Assembly (NCBI RefSeq): GCF_003122085.1
Contig: NZ_QEXV01000007.1
Location: 62,001 to 126,000, forward strand
Reading direction: 5' to 3'
From: Marinicauda salina
GTDB taxonomy: Bacteria > Pseudomonadota > Alphaproteobacteria > Caulobacterales > Maricaulaceae
DNA: 64,000 nucleotides
Shown one piece after another: positions 23,919-32,540 of this stretch. The notes below the pieces were generated by a model that saw only the letters and a program-made list of their open reading frames with translations, was not told the origin of the DNA and did not search any database. How positions within the stretch are numbered: the first letter of the stretch is position 1; every line of letters starts with the position of its first letter. The translations under genes and the position numbers were made by a program.

Positions 23919-24935
23919 ATGAGGCTGACCATTCCCCATGAAACCGCGCGCCAGGCGGCGATCCACACCTGCTGGCCGGCCGACGCGGCGCTCTGGGAGG
24001 CCGATCTCGGGCCCGCCGAGGCGGAGTTCGCGCGCTTCCTGGGACCGCTCGCCGAGCCCGGTTCCGACGGCCGCCGGCCGGATCTCGTCGTCTACGCCGC
24101 CACGGCGCGCGCGGAGGCGAACGCCCGCAAGGCGCTGGGCGGCCGGGCGACGGTCGTGCGCGCGGCGTACGGCGATGTCTGGGCGCGGGACACCGGCCCG
24201 GTCTTCGGGCTCGAGAACGGCCGGCTGACCGCGGTGCGTTTCCGCTTCAACGGCTGGGGCGGCAAGTACGAATTGCCGGGAGACCAGACGATCGGAGCGA
24301 CCATCGCGGCGCGCGCCGGCGCGGAGATCCGCGAGGTCGATCTCACGGGCGAGGGCGGCGCGCTGGAGTTCGACGGCGACGGAACGGTGATCACCACGCG
24401 CCAGTGCCTCCTCAATTCGAACCGCAATCCGCGCCTCTCCGAGCCGCAGGTGGAGGCGCGGCTGATCGACGCGCTCGGCGTGAAGCAGGTGATCTGGCTC
24501 GACGAGGGGCTGGCCGGCGATCACACCGACGGCCATGTCGACAATCTCGCCCGCTTCGTCCGTCCCGGCGTCGTCGCCTGCCAGGCGCCGAGCGGCTCGG
24601 ACGACCCCAATCGGAAGGTTCTCGACGCCGTGGCGCGCCAGCTGGGCAAGGCCCGAGACGCGCGCGGGCGCCGGCTGGAGGTGGTCCGGATTCCCTCCCC
24701 CGGCCGGGTCGAGGACGCAGACGGCGCGCCGGCGGCGGCCTCGCACATGAACTGGGTGATCGGGCCGCGCAGCGTCGTGTTGCCCGCATATAACGATCGC
24801 GCGAGGACTGCGGCGGCCGCGTTGACGCGGCTGTTCGGTTCGCGGAAAGTATTTGTAAGCCCCGCGCGCCGTATCCTGACCGGCGGCGGCGCGTTTCACT
24901 GCGTCACATGCAATCAGCCCGCGGGAGCCGGATGA
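23919..24935 (+). CDS. aguA: Agmatine deiminase
   Basis: A 338-residue peptidyl-arginine-deiminase-fold enzyme that converts agmatine to N-carbamoylputrescine. Conserved blocks are YGDVWARDTGPVF, NGWGGKY, GGALEFDGDGTVITTRQCLLN, GDHTDGHVDN and the C-terminal catalytic Cys328 in GGGAFHC. The start at 23919 gives the normal N-terminus. Its stop overlaps the start of the next gene (ATGA), forming an operon with a serine hydrolase and aguB. It feeds putrescine synthesis from arginine by way of agmatine; arginine decarboxylase is not in the window. Confidence 0.94.
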   Translation: MRLTIPHETARQAAIHTCWPADAALWEADLGPAEAEFARFLGPLAEPGSDGRRPDLVVYAATARAEANARKALGGRATVVRAAYGDVWARDTGPVFGLENGRLTAVRFRFNGWGGKYELPGDQTIGATIAARAGAEIREVDLTGEGGALEFDGDGTVITTRQCLLNSNRNPRLSEPQVEARLIDALGVKQVIWLDEGLAGDHTDGHVDNLARFVRPGVVACQAPSGSDDPNRKVLDAVARQLGKARDARGRRLEVVRIPSPGRVEDADGAPAAASHMNWVIGPRSVVLPAYNDRARTAAAALTRLFGSRKVFVSPARRILTGGGAFHCVTCNQPAGAG

Positions 24936-26284
24936 GACGCTCGATCGTTCTCGGAATCATAGGCCTGTCGCTCGGCGCGACGGCCGTCGTCGAACCCTCC
25001 GGGGGCGGCGCGGTCGCCGACGAGGGCGCGGTCGAGACCGAGCCGGTGACGATCGCCGTCGCCGCGGCGTCCAACGCCGCCGCCGAGCTGGCCGCCCCGG
25101 ACGTCGCCGCCGAGGTGCGCGCGAACCTGCCGAGCCCGGCCGAGGAAGCCTCGATCATCGCCAGCGTCGCCGCGCCCGAGACGGTCGGCGTCGAGCCGCT
25201 GATCCTGACCGCCCCGCCGCCCTATCTCGACGACGTGCGCGAACGCCTGGACCAGGCCGCGCGCAGCGGCCGCGTGGTCGGGCTGGCCGCCGCCGTGCTC
25301 GAAGCCGGCGAGCCGGTGCTCTACTACACCCATGGCGAGACCGCCGCCGGCTCCGGCGAGCCGGTCACGCGCGACACGGTGTTCCGCGCGGCTTCGCTGA
25401 CCAAGACCTTCACGGGCTCGATGCTGGCGCTGCTGGAAGCCCAGGGCCGGGTCGATCTGAGCGAGTCCGTTCCGGCCGACGTCATCACGCTCAAGGCCGA
25501 CCGCCAGCCGACCTGGCTCGAGCTGGTGAGCCATCAGACCGGCCTGCCGCCCAACGCCTACGACAACCTGATCGAGGCCGGGCGCAGCCCCGAGGAGGCG
25601 CGCCGGCGTCTGGCCGAGGTCGATCTCGTCTGCCCGATCGGCGAGTGCTACAGCTATCAGAACGTCGCCTTCGGCGCGGCCGAGCTCCTGATCGAGGAGA
25701 CGACCGGGCTGGATTACGCCGAGGCCCTTCGGACCTACATGTTCGATCCGCTCGGCCTCGACGGCGCCAGCGTCGGCGCCGACGCGCTGCGCGCCTCGGA
25801 GAGCTGGGCGCGGCCCCATCGCGGCTGGCGGCGCAATGTCCGCCGCCGGGCCGGCTCGCCGGATTCCTACTATGACAACCTGCCCGCCGCGGCCGGGGTC
25901 AATCTCACGATCGACGATCTCGTCGCCTGGGCGCAGGCCCATCTCGACGAGGCCGCCGGCCTGCCCGAGACGGTGCGCGAGCGCGCCTTCGCCCCGCAGA
26001 TCGAGACGCCGCGCGAGACTCGCGGGCTGGGCCGGCTGCGCGCCCGCGTCGACGACACCGCCTACGGCATGGGCTGGCGCATCTATCACTGGGGCGACCG
26101 CACCCTGATGATGCATTCGGGCTATCTGTCGGGCTACGGCGCGCAGGTCGTGCTCGAGCCGGCGACCGGCTTCGCCTTCGTCGCGCTGTGGAACGCCGAC
26201 GCGCGCGAGCCCTGGCGGCTCTGGCCGACCGTGATGGACCTGCGCACCGGCGACGGTCCGGGCGACTGGCTCGACCGGCTTTGA
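24932..26284 (+). CDS. Serine hydrolase of the beta-lactamase/esterase family, embedded between aguA and aguB
   Basis: A 450-residue exported protein. It has an N-terminal signal/anchor (about 3-20), a low-complexity Ala/Glu-rich spacer to about residue 90, then a class-C-type hydrolase domain with SLTK (Ser155, Lys158), YSYQN as the Tyr-x-Asn motif and MHSGYLSGYG as the third motif (HSG in place of KTG). This pattern suits an esterase or D-aminopeptidase-like enzyme. The start at 24932 overlaps the aguA stop by 4 bp and has GGGAG upstream. aguB follows after 18 bp, so it is co-transcribed with the putrescine pathway, although no known step needs it. Confidence 0.85.
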   Translation: MRRSIVLGIIGLSLGATAVVEPSGGGAVADEGAVETEPVTIAVAAASNAAAELAAPDVAAEVRANLPSPAEEASIIASVAAPETVGVEPLILTAPPPYLDDVRERLDQAARSGRVVGLAAAVLEAGEPVLYYTHGETAAGSGEPVTRDTVFRAASLTKTFTGSMLALLEAQGRVDLSESVPADVITLKADRQPTWLELVSHQTGLPPNAYDNLIEAGRSPEEARRRLAEVDLVCPIGECYSYQNVAFGAAELLIEETTGLDYAEALRTYMFDPLGLDGASVGADALRASESWARPHRGWRRNVRRRAGSPDSYYDNLPAAAGVNLTIDDLVAWAQAHLDEAAGLPETVRERAFAPQIETPRETRGLGRLRARVDDTAYGMGWRIYHWGDRTLMMHSGYLSGYGAQVVLEPATGFAFVALWNADAREPWRLWPTVMDLRTGDGPGDWLDRL

Positions 26285-26302
26285 GCCTTTAGAACCGCCT
26301 CC

Positions 26303-27136
26303 ATGAACAAGCCTCTCAAGGTCGCGGCGCTGCAGGCGCCGTTCGGCGCCGACATGGCGTCCAATATCGAGACCGTGATCGACCTCGTCCGCGAGGCCGC
26401 CGATCGCGGCGCGCGCATCATCCTGCCGCCCGAGCTCTTCCAGGGGCCGTATTTCTGCAAGTCGCAGGACGAGGCCTGGTTCGAGACGGCCTGTCCCGCC
26501 GACGCCCATCCCTGCGTCACCGCGCTGCAGCCCGTCGCCGCCGAGCTGGGCGTGGCGATCCCGGTCTCGATCTTCGAGCGCGACGGGCCGCGCTACTACA
26601 ACTCCGTCGTCATGCTCGACGCCGACGGCTCGGCCATGGGCGTCTACCGCAAGGCCCACATCCCCGACGGGCCGGGCTATCAGGAGAAGTTCTATTTCCG
26701 CCCCGGCGACACCGGCTTCAGGGTCTGGGACACGAAGCACGGCAAGGTCGGCGTCGGGATCTGCTGGGACCAGTGGTTCCCCGAGACGGCCCGCGCCATG
26801 ACGCTGATGGGCGCCGAGGTGCTGTTCTATCCCACCGCCATCGGCTCGGAGCCCCACGACGCCGGCCTCGACACCGCGGCGCGCTGGCGCCGGGCGATGC
26901 AGGGCCACGCCGTGTCCAACGTCATCCCGATCGTGGCGGCCAACCGGGTCGGCGACGAAGACGGCCAGGTCTTCTACGGCACGAGCTTCATCTCGGACCA
27001 CGCCGGCGAGATCGTCGCCGAGCTCGACCGCGCCGAGACCGGCGTGATCGCGGCCGAATTCGATCCCGCCTTCCTGGATCGCCATCGGGCGGCCTGGGGT
27101 TTCTTCCGGGACAGACGGCCGGAGTTTTATCTCTAG
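26303..27136 (+). CDS. aguB: N-carbamoylputrescine amidase
   Basis: A 277-residue nitrilase-superfamily amidase that hydrolyses N-carbamoylputrescine to putrescine, CO2 and ammonia. The Glu-Lys-Cys triad is visible: Glu44 (PPELF), Lys117 (YRKAHIPDGPGYQEKFYF) and Cys154 (GICWDQWFPE). The family-specific block TAIGSEP is also present. It completes the agmatine route begun by aguA two genes upstream. Its end is followed by an inverted intergenic repeat. Confidence 0.95.
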   Translation: MNKPLKVAALQAPFGADMASNIETVIDLVREAADRGARIILPPELFQGPYFCKSQDEAWFETACPADAHPCVTALQPVAAELGVAIPVSIFERDGPRYYNSVVMLDADGSAMGVYRKAHIPDGPGYQEKFYFRPGDTGFRVWDTKHGKVGVGICWDQWFPETARAMTLMGAEVLFYPTAIGSEPHDAGLDTAARWRRAMQGHAVSNVIPIVAANRVGDEDGQVFYGTSFISDHAGEIVAELDRAETGVIAAEFDPAFLDRHRAAWGFFRDRRPEFYL

Positions 27137-27148
27137 CCGACCGATCCC

Positions 27149-27255
27149 CGTCCTTCGAGACGGCCTGCGGCCTCCTCAGGATGAGGGATCGGATTCTCTG
27201 GCCACTCCGCCCTCATGCTGAGGAGCCGCCGGAGGCGGCGTCTCGAAGCACGAGG
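27149..27255. repeat. Inverted intergenic repeat, family B
   Basis: Two inverted arms, 27149-27186 (CCTTCGAGACG...CTCCTCAGGATGAGG) and 27211-27255 (CCTCATGCTGAGGAG...CGTCTCGAAGCACG), lie between aguB and the next gene. This TTCGAGACG/CTCAGGATGAGG type is a familiar dispersed repeat of alphaproteobacterial genomes. It may act as a stem-loop between the two cistrons. Confidence 0.7.
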
Positions 27256-27343
27256 GCGGCTCCGACGGCCGCATCTTGCTGTTCCCGTCAGGATCGCCGC
27301 GTGCTTACCTCGATCCGCCGACCTGCAGTTTCAGGCTCTCCCC

Positions 27344-28891
27344 ATGACCGAACGCCGCCGCTCCGCGAAGCTCTCCGTCCGCAACGCCACCGTCGACGAC
27401 ATCTCCGCCATCCTGGCGCTGCAGGACCGGGCCTATCCCGACATGCCCCCCGACTTGCCGGGCATGATCCGCGGCCAGATCCGCGCCTTCCCCGAAGGCC
27501 AGTTCGTCGTCGAGTACGAGGGCGAGGTCGTGGGCTGGTGCGCGACCTTCATCATCGACGAGGCGACCGCCTTCGCCCCGCACAGCTGGGCGGAGATCAC
27601 CGGCGGGGGCTATGCGGCGCGCCATGACGAGGAGGGCGACTGGCTCTACGGCATGGAGGTCGCCGTCGATCCGAACCGGCGCCGGCTGAGGATCGGCCAG
27701 CGCCTCTATGACGCGCGCAAGGCGCTGTGCCAGGAATGGGGCTTGAAGGGCGTCGTCTTCGGCGGGCGCATCCCCGGCTTCCGCCGCAAGCGCAAGACCT
27801 ATCCCACGCCGGAGACCTATCTCGCTGCGGTCCAGGACCGCGAGGTGCGCGATCCCGTCGCCAACTTCCAGCTCCGCATGGGCTTCGAGCCGGCGGGGAT
27901 CCTCAGGAACTACTACCCGGAAGACGTCGACAGCGCCGGCCACGCCGCGCTGATGGTCTGGCGCAATCCGAAATATGTCGAGACCGCCAGGCACGGCCGC
28001 AGGCCCGATCCGCAGACGGTGCGCGTCGCGGCGGTGCAGTTCCAGGCCCGCGCCGTCGACACGATCGCCGAGTTCGAGCGCAACGTGGAATACTTCATCG
28101 ATGTGTGCTCGGACTATCGCGCCGATTTCTGCGTCTTCCCGGAGATGTTCACCGTCGCGCTCCTGTCGCTGGAGAAGAAGAAGCTCACCCCGCAGGAGTC
28201 GATCGAGGCGCTGACCCGCCACACGCCGCGCTTCATGGAGTTCATGAGCCAGGCCGCGGTGCGCTACAACATCAACATCGTCGGCGGCTCGCACCCCACC
28301 AAGACCGATGACGGCGACATCCAGAACGTCGCCTACATCTTCCTGCGCGACGGCTCGATCCACGCCCAGGAGAAGATCCACCCCACGCCCAACGAGAAAT
28401 ACTGGTGGAACATCAAGGGCGGCGACTTCGTCCACGCCATCCCCACCGATTGCGGTCCGGTGGGCATTCTCATCTGCTACGACGTCGAATTTCCCGAGCT
28501 GTCGCGCCGGCTCGCCGACGAGGGCGCGCGCATCATCTTCTCGCCCTACGCCACCGACGACCGGACCGGGCATCTGCGCGTGCGCTATTGCGCCCACGGC
28601 CGGGCCATCGAGAACCAGGTCTTCGTCGTCACCGCGGGCAATGTCGGCAATCTGCCCGATGTCGAGAACATGGACGTCAATTACGCCGAGAGCGCGATCG
28701 TGACGCCGTGCGACTTCCCCTTCGCCCGCGACGGGCTGGCCGCCGTGGCCAGCGAGAACGTCGAGACCATCGCGGTCGCCGATCTGCGCCTCGACGATCT
28801 CGCCGAGGCGCGCCGGTCGGGCACGGTCAGAAACCTCCGCGACCGGCGCTTCGACCTCTACCGCATCGTGTGGAACGACCGCAGCAGCTGA
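27344..28891 (+). CDS. GNAT acetyltransferase - nitrilase fusion protein (YhcX-like)
   Basis: A 515-residue two-domain protein. Residues about 8-215 form a GNAT domain (LYGMEVAVDPNRRRLRIGQRLYDARKAL as acetyl-CoA loop). Residues about 225-510 form a carbon-nitrogen hydrolase with Glu in FPEMF, Lys in the EKIHPTPNE stretch and Cys in ICYDVEFPE. The same fusion is known from Bacillus YhcX; its reaction is not established to my knowledge. Placed right after aguB, it is a candidate for acetylating and then hydrolysing a polyamine or amide, but that is inference. The start at 27344 begins at the GNAT fold. Confidence 0.9.
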   Translation: MTERRRSAKLSVRNATVDDISAILALQDRAYPDMPPDLPGMIRGQIRAFPEGQFVVEYEGEVVGWCATFIIDEATAFAPHSWAEITGGGYAARHDEEGDWLYGMEVAVDPNRRRLRIGQRLYDARKALCQEWGLKGVVFGGRIPGFRRKRKTYPTPETYLAAVQDREVRDPVANFQLRMGFEPAGILRNYYPEDVDSAGHAALMVWRNPKYVETARHGRRPDPQTVRVAAVQFQARAVDTIAEFERNVEYFIDVCSDYRADFCVFPEMFTVALLSLEKKKLTPQESIEALTRHTPRFMEFMSQAAVRYNINIVGGSHPTKTDDGDIQNVAYIFLRDGSIHAQEKIHPTPNEKYWWNIKGGDFVHAIPTDCGPVGILICYDVEFPELSRRLADEGARIIFSPYATDDRTGHLRVRYCAHGRAIENQVFVVTAGNVGNLPDVENMDVNYAESAIVTPCDFPFARDGLAAVASENVETIAVADLRLDDLAEARRSGTVRNLRDRRFDLYRIVWNDRSS

Positions 28892-28898
28892 GCCCGCG

Positions 28899-29669
28899 TC
28901 ATTCCTCCCGGATGATGAAGCTGGTGAAGTCGGCGCCGCTGTTTCCGGTGCGCCGGTCGAAGGCGGTCACCGTGACGGTGTAGAGCCCGGGTTCGGACGC
29001 ATCGATCTCGACGGCGTACTGGCTGCGCTCTCCGGCGTAGTCGAGTTCGTGCGTCGCCGTCACGGCGCCGTCGCGGCGCACCTCGGCGACGATGTCGAGC
29101 GCGTCGGCGTCCCACACGCCCTCCGGCGAGGTTCCGCAGCCGCACAGGAAGACGACGTTGGCGGCGATCTCCATCGTCTCCGGACCGCCGGAGACATACT
29201 GGTGGGCGGGCGGCGAAAGGATGTCGACGGCGAGGCCGGGAACCTCGACGATCCAGCCGAGATCGCCCTCGAGATGCCGGCCGGGCAGGATCCAGCGGAC
29301 CTGCGAGGCCTCGGCGCCGGCCTGGCGCTGGCCGTTGGGGCCGGCGACGGTCGCGCGCACGCGCATCGGCCGCTCGATGTCGAGCGTCGCGGTGAAGCGC
29401 GCGGCGTCCTCGGTGACGATGTCGGCGTAGCGCTCCCGGGTCTCGGGCACGAGCAGGCCGGTGTCGCCGGTCCCGCCGCGGGTGACGCCGCTGGCGAGGA
29501 CCTCGCCGGTGTCGGCGTTCTCCAGCACGACGGTCATGCCTCCCATGCCGTCGCCGATGAACTTCGCGTCGGCCGACCGGGCGAAGACCGACACGCGCGT
29601 CTCCTCCGCGTGCGCGCCGGCCGCGGTCAGCGTCAAGAGCGCGATGAAAGCGGAAAGCAGGGTTCTCAT
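28899..29669 (-). CDS. Secreted protein of unknown function, beta-sandwich-like
   Basis: A 256-residue protein with a clear signal peptide (cleavage near AGAHAEE, residue 22) and an all-beta pattern. The last 80 residues read like an Ig/PKD-type domain (ELDYAGERSQYAVEIDASEPGLYTVTVTAFD). A CGC cluster (VFLCGCGTS) is the only cysteine motif. The start at 29669 follows GGGAGG at 6 nt. No family is recognised. It converges on the GNAT-nitrilase gene with 7 bp between stops and diverges from the next membrane protein. Confidence 0.7.
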   Translation of the reverse strand: MRTLLSAFIALLTLTAAGAHAEETRVSVFARSADAKFIGDGMGGMTVVLENADTGEVLASGVTRGGTGDTGLLVPETRERYADIVTEDAARFTATLDIERPMRVRATVAGPNGQRQAGAEASQVRWILPGRHLEGDLGWIVEVPGLAVDILSPPAHQYVSGGPETMEIAANVVFLCGCGTSPEGVWDADALDIVAEVRRDGAVTATHELDYAGERSQYAVEIDASEPGLYTVTVTAFDRRTGNSGADFTSFIIREE

Positions 29670-29792
29670 CCGAACCTCCCTTGCTGCCGCCCGGAAAAAT
29701 AAGCCTCGGCGCGCCCGCGCAAAACGGGCGGATCGTCGCGGACTTCCCGCACAGGTTTTGCTATTCTCCCTTGGCTTGAAAGGGAGCTTGTC

Positions 29793-30497
29793 ATGGAGCA
29801 ACTCGCAATCATGCAGACGGGCGCCAACATCGCCTTCGCGCTCACCGCGATCGGCGTGATCGTCGCGGTGTTCTGCGTTCTGCTGGACTATCGCCAGAAG
29901 CAGGACAAGGAGCCCGGCGATCTCGTCTGCCTGGGCCGGGACCTGTTCAACGTGCTGGCCGCCGGCGGTACGCTCGCCGTCACGCTGCAGGTCATCGTCT
30001 GGGTCCAGGTCATCGAGCGCCGCACCGAGATCATCGAGGAGCGCGTCCTGCCGGTCGGGGAGGCGCGCGCCCCGGATTTCGGGGCGGTCACAGACGGGAT
30101 CGAGGGCATTCAGGAGACGCTGGCGGCGGGCGAGGGTCGCGACGATGAACGTTTCGCCGAACTTGAGGAGCGCATCCGGGAGCTGGTCGAGCCGGCTCTG
30201 GCGGAGCCTGCGCCGGTCGATCCGGTCTCGCTGTCCGACCGGATCGCCGAGCTTCACGCCGATGGCCGGTTCGCGACCGAGCCGGAACCGATCAACACTG
30301 TCGACATCACCGCCGAGCTGTACCCGATCCTGGGACCGCTGAATTTCAACGAACCAATGCGACTTGAGTTCGCTCAGCTGGACCAATTGAGGGTCTTGTG
30401 CGCCGCGCTCAACCCGGATCTTGAACCCGCTGCGCGTGAGCGTCCGATCCTCAGGCGCGCAGGATACTATTGCATTGGATTTCTGAGGCCGGGCTGA
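29793..30497 (+). CDS. Membrane protein with coiled-coil segment, unknown function
   Basis: A 234-residue protein with two N-terminal helices (about 10-32 and 50-72), then a charged, Glu-rich coiled-coil-like stretch (75-145) and a soluble C-terminal domain. Shine-Dalgarno AAGGGAG lies upstream. Codon use matches its neighbours. No motif allows a functional call. Confidence 0.65.
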   Translation: MEQLAIMQTGANIAFALTAIGVIVAVFCVLLDYRQKQDKEPGDLVCLGRDLFNVLAAGGTLAVTLQVIVWVQVIERRTEIIEERVLPVGEARAPDFGAVTDGIEGIQETLAAGEGRDDERFAELEERIRELVEPALAEPAPVDPVSLSDRIAELHADGRFATEPEPINTVDITAELYPILGPLNFNEPMRLEFAQLDQLRVLCAALNPDLEPAARERPILRRAGYYCIGFLRPG

Positions 30498-30521
30498 GAC
30501 GGAAGCCGCTTGCGCCGCGCC

Positions 30522-30701
30522 TCACTCCGCGCGCCGACCCGGCATCATCAGCGCCAGCAGGACCGCCGCGCCGAGCCCGGGCCAGGCCAGCGCGATCGCC
30601 TGGTCCACCATGCCGCTCATGAGGCTGACCGCCCCGGCGGTCAGGCCCAGGGCGGCGCAGCCGCCTGCGGCGGCGATCATCATGAAGCGCGGACGCGTCA
30701 T
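30522..30701 (-). CDS. Small two-helix membrane protein
   Basis: A 59-residue hydrophobic protein with two likely membrane helices (about 6-28 and 34-52). The start at 30701 follows GGAAGG at 9 nt; an upstream in-frame ATG at 30734 is less well placed. Short length and lack of a family make this a tentative gene. Confidence 0.45.
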   Translation of the reverse strand: MTRPRFMMIAAAGGCAALGLTAGAVSLMSGMVDQAIALAWPGLGAAVLLALMMPGRRAE

Positions 30702-30783
30702 GGCTCGCAGCCTTCCTTTCAAGAGCGGCCGCATTTTGGCGGAAAGCGGCTAAAATTCGGTTCACGCGGCCTGATGGCGGACG

Positions 30784-30808
30784 AAAAAGCGGCGCCTCCC
30801 GGCGCCGC
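30784..30808 (-). terminator. Rho-independent terminator of the first CsbD gene
   Basis: Perfect 8-bp stem GCGGCGCC / GGCGCCGC (30789-30796 and 30801-30808) with a 4-nt loop; on the minus strand it is followed by five T residues. It lies just past the CsbD stop. Confidence 0.85.
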
Positions 30809-30834
30809 CTCTCGTCACCGGGGTGGGACCGGCG

Positions 30835-31035
30835 TCACTGGTGTTGCTGGATCCAGTCGTTCACCTCGCGCTCGGCCTGGTCGTGCTTCTTGCCGTAGCG
30901 CTGCTCGATCTTGTTGGCGAGCTTGCGGGAGTCGCCCTGGATGTTCTTGATGTCGTCGTCGGTGAGCTTGTTCCAGTGCTGCTTCACCTCGCCGCTCATC
31001 TGGTTCCACTTGTTCTTGAGTTCCTGGGGTTGCAT
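30835..31035 (-). CDS. CsbD family stress-response protein, copy 1
   Basis: A 66-residue CsbD-family protein: ELKNKWNQMSGEVKQHWNKLTDDDIKNIQGDSRKLANKIEQRYG matches the family core W-N-x-x-x-G-x-x-K-x-x-W-x-x-L-T-D-D-D. CsbD-like proteins are small, helical, stress-induced proteins of unknown mechanism. Start at 31035, terminator downstream. A second copy lies 260 bp away in the same direction. Confidence 0.88.
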   Translation of the reverse strand: MQPQELKNKWNQMSGEVKQHWNKLTDDDIKNIQGDSRKLANKIEQRYGKKHDQAEREVNDWIQQHQ

Positions 31036-31202
31036 GGCAGCTACTCCTGCGTCGTCCCCGCTGAACACCCTGCTTCCATCGGAAGCGCGCGCATCATGCA
31101 GGCCCGGCGGCGTCCGGGGAATCCGGAAGACTACGGACGCTCGCGGCGAGCCCTGCATGCTGATCCGTTGCGGTCGGTGGATGGGGTCGCGATCCGCGTC
31201 CT

Positions 31203-31280
31203 TGTCATGGCCGGACTCGTTCCGGCCATCCAGTCATTGATCGGAGAGCCTGGATCGCCGGGACAAGCCCGGCGATGACA
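31203..31280. repeat. Inverted intergenic repeat, family C
   Basis: Arms 31203-31233 (TGTCATGGCCGGACT...CCGGCCATCCAG) and 31250-31280 (CTGGATCGCC...CCCGGCGATGACA) are inverted copies. This 'TGTCATGGCCGG...GATGACA' element is a widespread dispersed repeat in alphaproteobacterial intergenic DNA. It lies between the two CsbD genes and may serve as the terminator-like end of copy 2. Confidence 0.7.
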
Positions 31281-31298
31281 GGGTGATGAGCCGACGCC

Positions 31299-31496
31299 TC
31301 ACAGTTTCTCGATGAAGTCGTTCACCTCGCGCTCGGCGTCGTCCTTCTCGACGCCGTAGCGCTCCTGCAGCCGGCCGACGAGCTTGTCGCGGTCGCCGGC
31401 GACGACGGCGAGATCGTCGTCGGTGAGCTTGCCCCAGCGGCGCTTCACCTCTCCTACGAACTGCGTCCACTTGCCCTTCAGCTCATCGGCGTGCAT
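31299..31496 (-). CDS. CsbD family stress-response protein, copy 2
   Basis: A 65-residue CsbD-family protein (ELKGKWTQFVGEVKRRWGKLTDDDLAVVAGDRDKLVGRLQERYG). About half its residues match copy 1, so this is an old tandem duplication rather than a recent one. Start at 31496, chosen to match copy 1. Confidence 0.88.
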   Translation of the reverse strand: MHADELKGKWTQFVGEVKRRWGKLTDDDLAVVAGDRDKLVGRLQERYGVEKDDAEREVNDFIEKL

Positions 31497-31607
31497 GCGC
31501 GTCCTCCATGTCCGGCTCACTGGAGGAACGCGGCGACCGCCAGCCCGTTCCCGAGAAACACCCGGCCCGGCCTGCTATCGTGCGGCGACGATCAAGGGGA
31601 GGCGCGC

Positions 31608-31781
31608 ATGCGCGGCGACAGCGACATCAATATCCAGCAGCACAGCGGGCTCGGCCTGGCCTGGTTCGCCGGCTGGCTGTTCACCATCGGCTATCTCGGT
31701 CTGGGCGTCTGGAAGGGCGCGCTTGCGCTGATCGTCTGGCCGTACTTCCTGGGCGCGCATTTCGCCCCGCTCGTGACCTAA
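31608..31781 (+). CDS. Small single- or double-helix membrane protein
   Basis: A 57-residue protein: charged N-terminus (MRGDSDINIQQHSG), then a hydrophobic stretch with a glycine-tryptophan-rich turn (about residues 15-52). Shine-Dalgarno AAGGGGAGG stands 4-6 nt upstream, which supports translation. Its TAA overlaps the TAG of the convergent marC gene. No known family. Confidence 0.6.
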   Translation: MRGDSDINIQQHSGLGLAWFAGWLFTIGYLGLGVWKGALALIVWPYFLGAHFAPLVT

Positions 31782-32428
31782 AGCAGCGCGCCGGCGATCC
31801 CGTCGAAGATGAACTGCGCGGCGAGCGCGGCCAGGATCACTCCGAGAATGCGCGTGATCATCGCCGCCAGCGTGTCGCCGAGCAGACGCATGATCGGCCC
31901 GGCGAGCAGGAACAGCACCAGGCAGAAGACGAGATTGCCCAGCATGCCGGCGAAGACCAGAAGCTGGTTGGCGAACGCGCCCTCGGCCGAACTCATGAAC
32001 AGCATGATCGAGGCGATGGCGCCGGGGCCGGCCAGCATCGGGATCGCCATCGGGAAGACCGAGATGTCCTCCTCGGCGGGCGCGGCGCTCTCGTGCTCCT
32101 CGCCCCATTTCTCGGCGCGCTCCTCGCGGCGCTCGGTGCGCTTTTCGAAGATCATGTCCAGCGCCAGCATGAACAGCAGCACGCCGCCGGCCGCCCGGAA
32201 GGCGTCGAGGCTGACATGCAGCGCGCCCAGCAGCCATTCGCCGACATAGGCGAAGCCGAACAGGATGCCGGTGGCGATCGCCACGGACTTCACCGCCATC
32301 ACCCGCTTGTGACGCCCGCTCGAGCCTTCGGTCAGGCTGGCGAAGATCGGCATGACGCCGATCGGATCGATCACGACGAAGAAGGTCACCAGCGAGGCGG
32401 TGAGCAGGGAGAAGTCGAACGCGTCCAT
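31778..32428 (-). CDS. MarC family integral membrane protein
   Basis: A 216-residue protein with six predicted helices and the MarC-family start LVTFFVVIDPIGVMPIFASLT, plus the second-half repeat FPMAIPMLAGPGAIASIMLF. MarC proteins have no firmly established transport substrate; the old link to multiple antibiotic resistance was withdrawn. A charged loop (RTERREERAEKWGEEHES) joins the halves. Start at 32428. Confidence 0.9.
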   Translation of the reverse strand: MDAFDFSLLTASLVTFFVVIDPIGVMPIFASLTEGSSGRHKRVMAVKSVAIATGILFGFAYVGEWLLGALHVSLDAFRAAGGVLLFMLALDMIFEKRTERREERAEKWGEEHESAAPAEEDISVFPMAIPMLAGPGAIASIMLFMSSAEGAFANQLLVFAGMLGNLVFCLVLFLLAGPIMRLLGDTLAAMITRILGVILAALAAQFIFDGIAGALL

Positions 32429-32540
32429 GGGAGCCCCCCGGCCGGGTTGAGCGGAACGCTCGGCCCTTAACACCGGGCGCGGCGGATGGCGACCCCGCGC
32501 GCGATCAGACCGGAAATGCGTAATCGCCGGGCCGGCGGCC

